From: Blastocladiella emersonii ATCC 22665
Lineage: Eukaryota; Blastocladiomycota; Blastocladiomycetes; Blastocladiales; Blastocladiaceae
Assembly (NCBI GenBank): GCA_025594325.1
Contig: JANHCV010000002.1
Span: 310,001-374,000 of the forward strand
Length of the DNA: 64,000 nucleotides
Direction: 5' to 3'
Within the stretch, counting starts at the first letter, position 1. Each line of letters opens with the position of its first letter. A model generated the notes under the pieces. The model searched no databases and was not told the DNA's origin. It worked only from the letters and a program-made list of their open reading frames with translations. Positions 20,298 to 31,489 of this stretch are shown piece after piece. Both the position numbers and the translations under genes were made by a program.

Positions 20298-22556
20298 TCA
20301 TCGGCGCACGGCCACGCGGCTCGTCGGGAGCGACGATCCCTCGAGGCTCGTTTGCAGGTAACCGGCGGGGTTGATGATCGGCGCGCTCGGCCGGCGGCCC
20401 ATGGTCGCTGGCCCGCCGCCGCCCCCGCCCGCCATGCGGCCCATGGACCGGGGCATCGACATGGCCGCCTGCGGGGCCGCCGCGGCCGCGGCCGGCGGCG
20501 CGCCGAGCCCGAGAAACTCGGCGACGAGCTCGGCGCCGCCCATGAGTTCCTGGACCGCGACGAGCCGCTTGCAGAAGGCGGCGAACTCGCGCTGGCGCTG
20601 GGCGACGACCGCGGGGAGCACCATGCACTGCTTGTAGTTCATCTCGGCGCCGACCGTGAGGGCCGGCGGGAGCGCGGGGAGCGGCGCGCCTGACGGCAGC
20701 CGGTCGGCCCACGACTCGACGAGCGCGTAGAACTGCGCGTCGGTCCGCGTCACCGTGATGGTGCCGCGCGCCTTGGTCGACACCTGCAGCGTGTACGAGT
20801 AGGTCGCCGGGCCGACCTTGTTCCCGCCCGACAGCGTCAGGTCCGCGACGATCCCGCCGCCGCCGCCGCCACTTCCGCCGGTCCCCGCCATGGCCTTGGC
20901 GTCGTACGCGAGCGCGTCGACGGCCTGGTTCCGCCGCCGCAGCGACGAGTACGACTCGGTGTGGTCGATCATGTTGCTCGGCACCGCGCGCGTCAGCGTT
21001 GCCGACCGCGGGATCAGCTCGAGCGCGTTCCCGCCGCCCTCGACCCCCGCGAGCGACCGGCCCAGCGTCCCGCCGGCTCGACCGAGCGTCATGGACTGCG
21101 GGCCCGGACTCGCTGACCGCTGCACTGTCCGGTTCGGCGCTGGACTGTTGACGCGACCGAGCGTCATGCTCCCGCCGGGGCTCGGCGGGCGCAGCATCGG
21201 GCTGTTGGGACCCATGCGCGCGGGCGCGGTGCGGTTGAGCGATGGCGACCGGCCCAGGGACCGTGCGGGACCGGGACCGGGCGAGACTGCGCGCGGGTCG
21301 CTCGCCATGCGCGGCGACGTCGCGTACCGGCCGCGGCCGACGGACGGAGACCGCCCGAGCGAGCGCGCGGCGCCGGGGGATGGTGACCGCGCGTTCGGAC
21401 GTCGCCTGTCATCGTCGCGGTCGCGGTCGTCGTACGCGGGACTCGCGCGGCGCGGCGCGGGCTGGCGGAGCGGCTGCTGCGGGGCGCGGCCACGGCCGTA
21501 TCCGTCGTCATCGCTGTCCTCGTCGTCGTTGTACCGGCGCCGGTCACTCGCCGGCGCACGGACAGGCGAGCGAACAGGCGACGGCGACGGCCTGCGCCGC
21601 GGCGCAGCGGGCGGCGGAAGCGGCGGCGGCCCGTTGTCGGCGGCCATCTCGAGCAGCTCAACGGCCTCCTCGATTTCGGCGATCACGGTGCCCGACCCCA
21701 TCTCGAACACCTGCAGCTTGGCCCACCGGATCAGGCCCTCGTCGCCGCGCGCGTTGCGCCCGCGCACCATGCCGCGGCGCGCGTTGATTTCGAGGATCGT
21801 CAGCACGTCGTCGCGCTCGGCCGCGAGCAGGAGCGACCCGCCCGTCGTGGCCTCGAGGACGGTGGCGAGGAGCGTGATGTCCGAGTCGTCGATGGTCGGC
21901 CGGCCGCCGCCGGTGCTCCTTGGCGGCGCGGGTTTCGCGGAGGGGCGGGATGGAGACGATACGCGTTGCCGGCGCAGGCTCGCGGTGCTCGCCGAGTCGC
22001 GCAGGGACGACCGGCGGCGCGGCGGCGGCGCGCCGTCGTCGTCGAGGTGCCGCGTGCGGTCGCGCTGCCGCTCGCGCTCGCGGGCGGCGGTGGGCGACAT
22101 CGGGCTGCGGTAGTCGTCGCTGGTATAGCTGCGCTGGCTGCGTGCGACGGACGGCGAGCGGTAGGGGGAGCGTTGCCGCTGTGGTTGCTGTTGTGGTGCT
22201 CGTTGGCGGGACCGCGAGTACGAGTCGCCGTCGTAGACGCTGTCGTCGGAAAAGGTGGATGTCGTGGAACGGGACGCGGGCTGGCGCTGCTGCTGCTGCT
22301 TCGTGGCGGCGGCGGAGATGCCCGAGTCCTGGTCGTCGTAGTAGTCGACCTCGTTGCCGTCGTCGTCGATCACTTCGAGGTAGTTGGTGGGCACGAGGCC
22401 GGTCTTCACGTCACGGCCGAAGGGGGTCGATGCGTTGGTCGAGACGTAGTACCACAGGCCGCGGCGGTGGATGACAACAAACTCCTGTCCCTCGCGTACG
22501 GAGAGCTGGTCGTCGTCGGTCGCGGTGAAGTCGTAGAGGGCGCGAACTCGTTTCAT
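20298..22556 (-). CDS. SH3 - PX domain scaffold protein (Bem1/p47phox-like layout)
   Basis: Single exon of 752 residues. Residues 1-65 are an SH3 domain (RVRALYDFTATDDDQLSVREG, WYYVSTN, GLVPTNYLEVI). Around 225-300 there is a second SH3-like/basic block (TLLATVLEATTGGSLLLAAERDDVL..GLIRWAKLQVF). Between and after them are long Ser/Arg/Pro-rich disordered parts with repeated RSLGRSPS-type motifs, likely phosphosites. The last 130 or so residues fit a PX domain (YSYTLQVSTK, FYALVESWADRLPS, LPALPP, REFAAFCKRLVAV), which binds phosphoinositides. Such proteins scaffold Cdc42/Rac signalling at cell tips or NADPH oxidase assembly; which of these applies here cannot be told. No PB1 domain is seen. Confidence 0.75.
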   Translation of the reverse strand: MKRVRALYDFTATDDDQLSVREGQEFVVIHRRGLWYYVSTNASTPFGRDVKTGLVPTNYLEVIDDDGNEVDYYDDQDSGISAAATKQQQQRQPASRSTTSTFSDDSVYDGDSYSRSRQRAPQQQPQRQRSPYRSPSVARSQRSYTSDDYRSPMSPTAARERERQRDRTRHLDDDGAPPPRRRSSLRDSASTASLRRQRVSSPSRPSAKPAPPRSTGGGRPTIDDSDITLLATVLEATTGGSLLLAAERDDVLTILEINARRGMVRGRNARGDEGLIRWAKLQVFEMGSGTVIAEIEEAVELLEMAADNGPPPLPPPAAPRRRPSPSPVRSPVRAPASDRRRYNDDEDSDDDGYGRGRAPQQPLRQPAPRRASPAYDDRDRDDDRRRPNARSPSPGAARSLGRSPSVGRGRYATSPRMASDPRAVSPGPGPARSLGRSPSLNRTAPARMGPNSPMLRPPSPGGSMTLGRVNSPAPNRTVQRSASPGPQSMTLGRAGGTLGRSLAGVEGGGNALELIPRSATLTRAVPSNMIDHTESYSSLRRRNQAVDALAYDAKAMAGTGGSGGGGGGIVADLTLSGGNKVGPATYSYTLQVSTKARGTITVTRTDAQFYALVESWADRLPSGAPLPALPPALTVGAEMNYKQCMVLPAVVAQRQREFAAFCKRLVAVQELMGGAELVAEFLGLGAPPAAAAAAPQAAMSMPRSMGRMAGGGGGGPATMGRRPSAPIINPAGYLQTSLEGSSLPTSRVAVRR

Positions 22557-23165
22557 TCCGGGAAGAGAGGAGCGGCGGTGGTGGTATCCGAGAGAGGCCG
22601 TTCAGTGCTGCAGGAACAAGGGTAGAGGGGAGGGGACGGACGAGGACCGCGGCGCCGCAACGACTCGAGGTGCGACTCGTTGGAAACGCGGCGGGTGGCC
22701 GAGCTGTGACAGTGCCGCGACAAGGGCGTGGCGACAAGCGACCCGACGCAGGTTCGAGGGCGATACGATAAATGATGCGTCAAGACGGAGAGCCCGGCCC
22801 GCAGGGCGGTGGGCGGCCTTGTTAGAGACAGCCCAGTGCGGCGCCGCAGCAGTCGACAAGCCACAGCCGGCGGCCAAGACAGAAGAAACGAAGGTCGGCA
22901 AGCCGTGGTGGCGCAGCCATCGCCGACGCGTCATTCCATGAACTTGCGTCACGTGCGGATGTTCTCCCCCGCCTGCGCCACAAGCACCGGCCGTGACGGA
23001 GTCTGACGTGGCCTGCGCGAGACCATGTGTGCGCCACTGCGCGATCTGCGCTCTCAACGTGCGTCACCACGTATCCGCGATCAAGTCAGTGGCGCCGTGA
23101 TGGCAGTAGTGTACACATGTATTGAGCGGCGAGGGTATCCGTCCCGTGGCGGCGGCGATGGTGGC
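22557..23165. other. Intergenic: promoter of the SH3-PX gene
   Basis: About 600 bp between two minus-strand genes. ORFs here are short and low in family-like sequence; I see no exon, RNA gene or repeat. Confidence 0.4.
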
Positions 23166-24444
23166 TTACTGAGCCTTCTTGCTGCCCGGGAGCGCGTCGA
23201 GCACCAGATCGCGGACGCCTTGGAAGCTGAACGGGACGCGGCTCGCGCGCATCTGGCGCTGGCGGTAGAACACGCCCGCTCCCTACACACGGCGAGGTTA
23301 GCGACCACGATGCTCGGATGGAGCACCGGGGAAACGTACCCCGAGAGCCATCCCGACGGCCAGCACGATCAGGATGATGGCCCACGCCGACATGCCCGGG
23401 TGGTCGTACCCCTTGATCGCAGGCACCGTGACCATGCCCGAGTCCGCGTCGACCTTGAGCGCGGGCACCTTGCTCACGTCGTCGGCCTCGACGTCAATGG
23501 TGAGCGGCGACGTCACGCCGCACAACCCACGCACCGCCTCGGCACCCGCGACGTCGCCCGAGCGGTCCGACTCGCGGCGCTCACCCGTCGTCGCGCGCCC
23601 GTCCGGGTGCAGCACGACCACGTTCTTGGCGCGCGCCCACTCGTCGGTGACGCGGGCCGACGCGCGGTGCGCGATACTGCGCAGCTGGCGCGTCGCGACC
23701 GTGCACCCGCCGCACGCGAGATCCTTGGCGTCGCCGGCCGCCGCCTTGGCGATCCAACCCTGCTGCGCCGTGTCAGCCGCCGAGCGGCCGGCCGTCGACC
23801 ACGCGCCGCCATCGAGCGCCGCCCACGCGAGCGCAGACCCACCCGTCGCGGCAATGTCCGCCCGCGCGAGGTCCACGGCGCACGCGCGGCCGGACGTCGG
23901 CGACGCCATGCACATGGCTTGCCACCCGTGCACGAGCTCGACGGCGGCGATGCTGGCGCCCGTCACGACGGGTTCCGGGATCGTGAACCGCTCGTCGTCG
24001 CCGAACGCGGACACGCTGCACGCCTTGGCGATGGCGGCCGACGCGGCGCGGTACTCGACGCCGCACGCGCGGGTGCACTGGTCGCTGGTGATGGACGTGA
24101 GGGCGGAGAGGTACTAGATGCTTGTTGTGTGAGTGAGAAGGAATGCGAGGATCGTGTGTGAGAGAACTGACCTCGTCGCGCGCCTTGGCGTCGCCCTTAC
24201 TCGCGGCCTCCCACAGCTTGGCCAGCTTGGGCTCTTCGGCGCTCGCCTCGGCGAGGCACGCGCCGCGCTTGGCGGCTGCGACGGCGTCAATGCAGGTCCG
24301 GGCGTGCGGGTTGAGCTCGGGCAGCACGTTGCCGATCGGCGCGCCGGGGGAGGGGACGGGCGGTTGGTCCTGCTGTTGTGCCTGCACCACCAGGGCGAGA
24401 GCAGCGATGCAGGCGATGAGATTCAGAGCTGAAGAGTGTTTCAT
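23166..24444 (-). CDS. Secreted/type I membrane protein of unknown function
   Basis: Three exons (24444-24172, 24113-23340, 23282-23166; donors GTCAGT and GTACGT, acceptors TCTAG and TGTAG) give 387 residues. A signal peptide is clear (MKHSSALNLIACIAALALVVQA). The lumenal part carries paired cysteines (CIDAV..GACLAEA, DQCTRACG, AKACS, AMCMAS, RACAVD, CGGC) and no enzyme motif I recognise. One membrane segment (AWAIILIVLAVGMALGGAGVFY) is followed by a short basic cytoplasmic tail ending GSKKAQ. A KKxx-like ER signal is possible, but the KK position does not fit exactly. It lies between the SH3-PX gene and a divergent F-box fragment. Confidence 0.7.
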
Positions 24445-24962
24445 GGCAGTTTATGAGGTGAGGGAGGAGAAGGAGAGCGAGAACCCTCGAGCGCCGACTC
24501 GGCGACGACGCCGTCCTGCGCCACACGAGCTGGGGCTGCTGCGCTTTCACGCGACCGGGGCAACCTGGGGCAAGTGATGTCACTTCCTTCGGGACCTCGC
24601 TCGCCGACGAAGACCTGCTATTGACGCGAAGCGCTTTGACCAGCACATCTGGTCAACCTCGTCGATCCGTCCCAGCACGTGGTGGTGGTCTGGAGGCCGA
24701 GGCGCCTCAACGCGGAGCCCATCGCTTGGCGAGGCTATAGCTGCTTCAACGGCTCGTTTCGCTGCAGAGGACTGTCAGCATTGATCCCATGGGGCAGCCG
24801 CATGCCGGGCGTTGGCCCAGCCTCGCAGTCCGCGCTCCAGGCGCCCGACGTCGCCAGACGCGCTGTTCATGCGCACGTGAGCTTATTTGGGCGAACGAAA
24901 GTTGAGTTTGGCGCGGCGTCAACCTGCGCGTCAACGCTTCTCCCTCTCGCGCGTCGCGATCA

Positions 24963-25417
24963 TGAATCCAAAGAATTTAACGATGCAACTTGATGCAACG
25001 CGCTCCCTGCCGGTCGAGGTCATCGAGCGCGTCCTTGTCTACGCCGTCCGCGCTTCGGACCCTCTCGACCTGGCTCTTGCACACTACTCGCGCGTCCTAC
25101 CTCGTGCTGTGGCCCCAAATGTCTTTCGATCTCTTTGCGAACTTGTCGTTACTCGCCGGAACATGGATCTTGCTTGCCAACGAGGCGCGCTCCACGTGTT
25201 GCGACTGGCCAAGTTGACTGGTGGCTTACGCCAGGCTTACGTCGATCCGCTTCTTCGTCTTGCGGACAAAGCGCGTCATTTTCGTATCATGGAATGGTTC
25301 CGCGAAGATAGCGACATGGACCTACCCTGGGTATCCTTCTCGTTCTCATGCGTGACTACTCAGCCCAAGCACCACGGTACGTGGCCGCATGGCCAAGCGA
25401 TACACAAGCTAATCTAA
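24963..25417 (+). pseudogene. Truncated F-box/ankyrin-like gene
   Basis: The frame starts MNPKNLTMQLDATRSLPVEVIERVL, an F-box-like helix pair similar to the gene at 10457-11759, and continues with one or two ankyrin-like helices (LACQRGALHVLRLAKLTG, LRLADKARHFRIMEWF). It stops after 151 residues at 25417, where family members normally have hundreds more. The last 25 residues look unrelated. The next frame, which starts two bases later, is a leucine-rich repeat ORF, so this may be the 5' fragment of a rearranged gene. Confidence 0.55.
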
Positions 25418-25418
25418 C

Positions 25419-26579
25419 ATGAATTGGGCGTTACTTAAAGGATCAAGTATCTGGATTGAGCCAATCGGAGGCGACATCATGGCTGGAAACTGGTCCGAGC
25501 AAATTGTTGCGGGACGTACGACCGAGGTCTCAATCGTAGGTGCGCGGCTTACCGAAGTCGGTGCCGGATATCTCACTACCGCCTTCTCGAGTCCGCGCCA
25601 GGCCGTGTCCAAGGTGGTGCTGTGCGACGTAGCGCTCACGATTCCTGTCGTTGCGCAGATCGGCTTTCCTGACACAGTCCGTGAGCTCGACCTCTCGCAC
25701 AATATTCTTTCGTACCGCGGCAACGAGCTTCCTGACGAAAAATGGCTTCCTGACACGATCGAAACGTTGAATGTCAGCCACTGCAATCTCAACGCAGCGG
25801 GCGGATCGGCTTTTCTCCGTCATCTTCCTGCTTCTCTTAAGCACTTGTACCTCTCCAACGGTTACGGCCGGATTATTCGTCGCAACGGGTTTGGCCTACT
25901 CGGGCGCGAGCCGCTCCAGAATCTTGCAATCGGCCTTCCTAGAAACCTCAAATCGTTTCAAATCTTCGGCGTCGATTGGGACTACGGGGCGACTTGCTCT
26001 TTAATTAGTTCATTGCCATCGTCCCTGCGCCGTCTCGAGATTACGCGGGTTCCAGAGCTCGAAATGCAGCTGCCCACTATCGCATTCGCGATTACTTCGC
26101 GCCTTCCGATGGCGCTTCGTGAGCTATCGCTCCGCGGCGTTGGTATCGGGTGGAGTTGTGCCAAAGAGCTCGCCAAACGCATATCGTCAAGTCTCGAGTC
26201 GCTCGACCTTCACTGAAACTACATTGGGCTGAGGGGTCTCAGCGCGCTAGCACCGGTTCTTCCGGCGACATTAAAGCACCTCGAGCTATCGGAAAACAAT
26301 CTGGACGACGCAGCCATGGTCGGGTTTGCCACGTTACTTCCTCTGCGACCGAGACGGTCAACCCGAACCAGCGCGGCCTCGCGGACCTGGTTCCCGAATT
26401 CACTTACCACGCTTTCCTTGCTTGGCAATGATATTGGTTGCGATGGCGCGCGGGCGCTCATCCTGCGCTTGCCTCGCACGCTTCAGCGCCTGTCTATGAA
26501 CGTATTCCTCGGAGGGTCTGCGCGACTTGTTCTGAATCTTATCGACCAGGTCGGTTTTGACGACCTCACTACGCGTTGA
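25419..26579 (+). pseudogene. Leucine-rich repeat protein with an in-frame TGA and compensating frameshifts
   Basis: From ATG 25419 there are at least six LRR units of the L.L..N.L type (VRELDLSHNIL, IETLNVSHCNLNAAG, LKHLYLSNG, LKSFQIFGVDW, LRRLEITRV, LRELSLRGVGI, LESLDLH). A TGA at 26214-26216 falls exactly inside a repeat, and the same frame then continues with further repeats (NYIGLRGL, LKHLELSENNLDDAAMVGFATLLP). Near 26340 the repeat sense moves to the +1 frame (SATETVNPNQRGLADL), and by about 26390 it returns (FPNSLTTLSLLGNDIGCDGARAL), ending at 26579. One stop and two opposite shifts mark decay. Such LRR proteins often sit beside F-box sequence in these fungi and are probably protein-binding. 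Confidence 0.65.
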
Positions 26580-27116
26580 TATGTGCACCAGTGCGCGGTA
26601 GCTTACTGTGGACGAAGGGATTATGTTTGGATCCCCATCACGCTCGTTGGAGCCCAAAGCTCAGTACTCAAATTCAGTCCTTGGAATAGCTTGGCTTCAG
26701 CTCCCTCGCCCGGTTGATTTCCAAATGACACAATACTTTGCCTGGCCGATAGTGAGTCGAGGGCTAAAGCCCTCTTTCTAGACCGCATCGCGGCCGGATA
26801 GGCTGCCGACGCTCACGTGAGCATGTCGCCCTCTCGTCATGTGAATGTCCTCAAAACGCGTGACAGACGCGTCGTTTGTCATCTGACCGCTGTGGCGCAA
26901 CGCGTCCTGGCTGCGCACGTGACGTGCTTCGGCCCAACCCGCGGATGGGTGGGGTTCGGCTGGTCGCGCAACGCGCGTTGTTCGACGCGCGGTGCCCTTT
27001 GCACCGACTTGCGCGGGAAGATCAGATCGTGGGAAAGCGAAAAGTGTCTCTTTGAGCGAAAGGAAACAAGAGTCTGCGCGAGGGGAATGAACAAAGTCGG
27101 GGCGGGAGCGAGTGTA
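26580..27116. other. AT-richer intergenic region
   Basis: Visibly lower GC than its neighbours. It contains the palindromic repeat at 26757-26774 and a patch at about 26835-26880 with CATGTGA and two ACGCGT-type sites. I found no exon or RNA gene. Confidence 0.45.
26757..26774 (+). repeat. Short palindrome, left member of an inverted pair
   Basis: TC followed by GAGGGCT AA AGCCCTC, a perfect 7-bp stem with a 2-nt loop. The first 16 bases are matched exactly, in inverted orientation, at 31490-31505. CTAG follows four bases after the stem (26778-26781). The pair encloses the helicase pseudogene. Confidence 0.55.
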
Positions 27117-28175
27117 TCAGGTCGACGAGGACAGGCGGCCGCTGCGGCGCCGCTTGGGCTGCGCCTCGTGCTCGTCGTTGACGACGCACTCCTCGTGCTC
27201 CTCCTCGGCGGCCGCGGCGGCGGTCGCCGCCGTGCGCTTCGTCGCGTTGGCGGTAGCCGTCGGGACACCGGCTTGGTCGTCACCGATGGCGGCGGGCGTG
27301 CACGCCGCGAGCACCGCGGTTGTCGGAGCCGCAGCTGCGGCCGCGTCGTCCATGTCGCACCCGACCGACACGGAGTTCGAGTCCGGCACCCCCACGACGA
27401 TCTTGTCGATGCTGCCGATCGCGATGAACGAGTGCGTCCAAATGGGGTCCGCGCAGCTCGGGAAGCCGCCGTACTTCTTGGTGCCTGTGTTCTTGCCGCC
27501 GGCGTTCTTGGTGTTGGCGGGCGAGTTGATGGCGGGCGGCACGACAGCGGGCGGCTGGATCGCGTGCTCCTGCGTCACGGGCGCCGCGGCGGGCGAGACG
27601 ACGGCGGCCTAGATGTTGACGGGCTGCAGGATCGTGAGCTGCTGCGCCGCGGGTTCCGCGGCAATCGAGGCGGCGACCTGCTGCACACCGTGACCAGCGG
27701 CGCCCGATGCGACGCCGTTTGCCGCGGCGTGGGCGGCCTGGTGCGCGGCGAGGTTGTTGACAAAGTTCTCGCGGCCGTCGCGCATGCACTCGTGGTACAC
27801 CTCCGTGGCCTCGTTGAGCTCGGCCCGCATGCCCTTCATCGTGCGCGGCACGCCTGTCGAGGTGAAGGCCTCGTCGCCGGGGAAGCCCGGGTCGTCGTCG
27901 GATTCTGACGAGTCCGACGCGTTCACGTCGCAGAGGAACCGCGGCCGCGGCGGTGCCGTCAGCGTCGCGCGAGCCGGAGCCGTGCTTGGCGTCGTCGGGG
28001 TCGGCGGCCCCGTGTACTTGGGCTCCTGCGGCTGCGTGTACTGCACGGCGGACCGGGCGACGCGCGTGGCCGGCGGCCTCCACGACGGCGTTGTCGAGGT
28101 CGCGACCCGCTCGCCAAGACGTTCGAGCTGCGCAAGAAGGACGTCGAGGCCGTGCCCAAAATTGCTGGTCCGCAC
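27117..28175 (-). CDS. Hypothetical nuclear-type protein, 5' end missing; TAG either a stop or an acceptor
   Basis: Two open stretches lie in the same frame, 28175-27612 and 27608-27117, separated only by a TAG at 27609-27611. The first contains a plausible folded stretch (TMKGMRAELNEATEVYHECM, RENFVNNLAAHQAAH). The second has YGGFPSCADPIWTHSF, IAIGSIDKIVVGVP and a basic tail, QPKRRRSGRLSSST, that looks like a nuclear localisation signal. Because TAG ends most acceptors in this window, an intron ending at 27609 is plausible; GTGTGC about 85 nt upstream is one possible donor. There is no ATG at the 5' end, and the frame runs head-on into the helicase frame near 28100, so the gene may be truncated there. 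Function not recognised. Confidence 0.4.
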
Positions 28176-31100
28176 CTCCCCGACCCGCGCAAGTTTGCCG
28201 ACGTCGCTGGGTCCGAGGAAAAGTACTGCCGCATGGCGCTACTACTTCTCCAGCACTTCCGCGTCTCGAGCGACATCCTCGACGCGCAGGGCTCCGCGAT
28301 CGGCAAGTTCAAGGCGTTCAAGGAGACGCTCGAACCTGGCCACCCCGCGCTCGACCATCTCGAGTACGCGCAGGAGTACTACTTCAGCCTTGACGGCGCT
28401 CGCGAGTTCCGCAAGCTTCACGATCGCGAGAACGCCAAGCTCGCGGCGCAGCTGTCGCATGAGGAGAAGGGGGAGCTCTACGTTCCTGACCGCGACGGCG
28501 AAATCAGCTCGCGCAACCAGCCGACTACCGATGACGGCTCTGTAGCCGCTTCGTGGACCATGTTTGGTCAGTCGGAGAACGACATTGTTCTCGACCCGAC
28601 TATCGTCAACTCGGACGTGGAGGGCATCCTGGCCGACGACGGCGAAACCGAGGCGAACCTCGAGCGCATCGAGAGCCTGACCTCTACGCTGATCCCTGGA
28701 ATGGGCCACGGCATGATGGGCACCCTGCTCTTCCCCGACGTGCAGCCGTTTGATGTCAACGCCGCGCCGCCGCCGCCGTACCTCGAGACGCCCATCTCGC
28801 CGACTGACGTCAAGAAAATCATGGCTCAACTATGCGCTGCCGCGGCTCAAGGTCATCCGACCGCGGATGTCGGCGCCGTACCTGTCGTTCCCGGGCCCGG
28901 GCAGCCACCCATGATCGGTATTGTTCCCGCAGTGCCATCTGGAGCCTCGACAAACACATCTCAGCATGGTATCGACCCGGAAATGGCCGTCGACGTGCCC
29001 GAACCAGAACTCGGACCAGCCGTGGACGTTTGGCGCAGCGCCTTCACGACCACGCCAACGGATCCTGACGCGCGCGCGCGGTTCCTCGTCACCAAGGCCG
29101 CGCACTCAATCAGCAACTTTGTCTACGACACACGCGGCGACGAGTGGAGCGACGAGAAGCAGCGCACTGTGCACAGGCCCGCGTACGCGAGCCTCGCGCA
29201 GGTCTCGCTCAAGTTCAACCTCAAAGAAGAGCAGCGCCGCGCGTTCGTGCTCTTCCTCATGCCGCTCATCGACACCTTCATCGGCGGCAACGCGGGTATC
29301 GCAGACGCTGCGGCCTCGGCCGAGCAGAGCGTGATCATGTTGGGCCGCGACGACGTCCAACATGCACTCCGCACCACGGCCCTCCCGCCCATGAGCAAGG
29401 ACCGGACGCCGATTATCCTCACCGGCTCGGGCGGCATAGGCAAGTCGCGCGTCGTCGATGCAATCCGAAACTTTCTCGCGTCCTGGAATCGGGAAAAGTG
29501 CCTCATGGTCATGGCCATGACCGGGATCGCGGCCGCCAACATTGGCGGTACGACCATCCACGCCGCGTTCTCTTTCTCGCAAAGGCCGAAAGAAAACAGC
29601 CCGGACGTGGCCCGTTTGCGTACCGATCCTGCGGTTGCCATCGCGTGGAAAGGGCGTCTCGGCGTTGTCATTGACGAGTTCTCCATGTGCAACGCGATTT
29701 TACTCGGCCGTATCGACGCAAACCTGCGCCTCCTGCGCCGGGTGCGACGAAACATTCGGCGGGTGCATCGTCATGCTCGCTGGCGATCATTTACAGCTGC
29801 CTCCCGTCAACGGAACTGCCCTGAACAAGGTGCCCGCCGTGCTCAACGACGCGCCGGACTCGTTCTACCTGCGCATGACGTCAAATCAATTGACGGTCCC
29901 CGAGCGCGTGGATCGAGGCCAGGTCGCGTACTGGCGCACTACACGCGCTGTTCGTCTCGTGAAGAGCAACCGATTTGTCGACGATCCACCATGGGCAACG
30001 AAAGGGACGCGCTCCGCCTCGTCGAGGCGTCGGACACGCTGTGCGACCTGATCAACTCGCGTACGACCACTCAGCTTCAGCAGCAGGTCGACGAAAACGG
30101 CAACAACGTCCTCAAGAAGATCCTCAAGAAGCCCGGACTCACGGTTATCGCGCCCGACAACCACACGCGCCACGCCTTCAACCTGCTCTACACGCAGCTC
30201 GCAGCAGCAAACCCGAACCGCATCGTGTTCCAGATCAAGGGCAACATCACGCGCCCGCGTGATAGGCGCCGCACGCGTGAACGCGTCGCCATCTGCGACA
30301 AGGACGTGTTCCGCCTCGGAGGAGAGCCAGAAACCACGACTGAACTGCCGGCCATCCTCGAGCTCTTCGTCGGAATGGAGATGCACGTGAAATACGTGCC
30401 GAGCGGCGTGCGGCACGCGAGCTCAAGGAGAGAACACACCCCTCGCTGCCGCCGCTGAGTTCAAGACTTAAACGTGAGGGCTATGCAACACGTCTATCGA
30501 GAATATATGAACGTGTTCTGCGGTCAAGCATTACTTGTCCTTGTGGTCATGGCCGAGATTTGAGGCCAAGTTGACCATGGTCGTGGTCAACTTGGCCATG
30601 GCCATCGTTTCTTTCACGTATCCCCTCACGACCATCGTCCCCTCAGCCACTTGATGCGCGAAAGTTGTTGCTGACGTGAATGTCGCTCACTTCCGCCCAG
30701 TCTGGGGCCAATAAAACGCCATCACATCACGAACGCTCGCGTGCGCTCGCGAGCGGCACGAGCCACAGCCCATGGGCTCGCCGCTCGCACGCGCCTCGCC
30801 TCGGCTGGGCGAGCGGTGCCGGTCGCACGGGCGAGCCTGCGAGCCGCACGTGCGCCGAGCCAGATTCAGCAACACTAAGTACCCGATGGTGCCAGCCTTC
30901 GCCATGACGGTCCACGGGGTTCAAGGCGTGACCATGAACGCCATCGCCCTGGCAGATCCGCGTCCCGCGGGCATGGAGCGTCTCATCAGCGGCGCTTCCC
31001 TGTACGTGGCGTTATCGCGGCTTCGTCGCTCAAAGTACATGTGGGTGCTTCAGCCGATCCCAAGAGCCGTGCGCAAGTCCATGAAGCCGGATCCACTCGC

Positions 31101-31362
31101 AGTGGCCGAGGACAAGCGGCTCCAGATGCTCGACGAGCTGACCAAGACCGCTTTCGATCAAGGTACAGCCATCGCGCCAGGCGACCAGCGCATCGCTAAA
31201 CTCTTCGACGACGCGATTCTCTTCTCGCGCCAGCACGCGGCTGAGAAGCTAGTCGCCAAGCGCGCGTCCGATGCTCTCAACGCAAGGTTTCGGCGATTGG
31301 CCAACAAACGTGCTGGAGGCGAGGACGGCTCACAGAACGCCAAGAAACAGAAAACACAGTAG
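28104..31362 (+). pseudogene. Decayed Pif1-family helicase of Helitron type
   Basis: The first part (DPLAKTFELRKKDVEAVPKI..., SEEKYCRMALLLLQHFR, DHLEYAQEY) resembles the linker between the Rep and helicase regions of Helitron transposases. Helicase motifs follow: Walker A GSGGIGKS (29424-29447), MTGIAAANIGGTTIHAAF, Walker B VVIDEFSM, GDHLQLPPV, then motifs V and VI as AFAMTVHGVQGVTM and YVALSRLRRSKYMW. The frame shifts by an extra G in a GGG run near 29735 (LLRR to CDETFGGC) and returns near 29990. After GMEMHVKYV the frame closes at 30458, and about 400 bp of unrelated DNA precede the last domain, which restarts near 30853. No Rep domain is present. It is therefore dead. Such helicases unwind DNA during rolling-circle transposition. 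Confidence 0.75.
30564..30597. repeat. Perfect 14-bp hairpin inside the helicase interruption
   Basis: Arms GGCCAAGTTGACCA and TGGTCAACTTGGCC with a 6-nt loop. It sits in the non-coding block that interrupts the helicase; TGGTCA/TGGCC words recur on both sides (30544, 30596). Confidence 0.8.
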
Positions 31363-31489
31363 AGTATTAACCTAGTGTATTCCGTCATCTAATCCATCAA
31401 TAGCACGATTTCCATAGCTCGATCACCTAAATCTCCTGTGCGGGACGCACGCGACAGCACCTCCACCACTCGTGCACCATACGTGGCGG

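Noticed and set aside
26759-26781. Hairpin followed by CTAG as a classic Helitron 3' end
   Set aside because: The following base is A, not T, the orientation would point to an element to the left where no Rep/Hel gene lies, and one short match is weak. Kept only as part of the inverted repeat finding.
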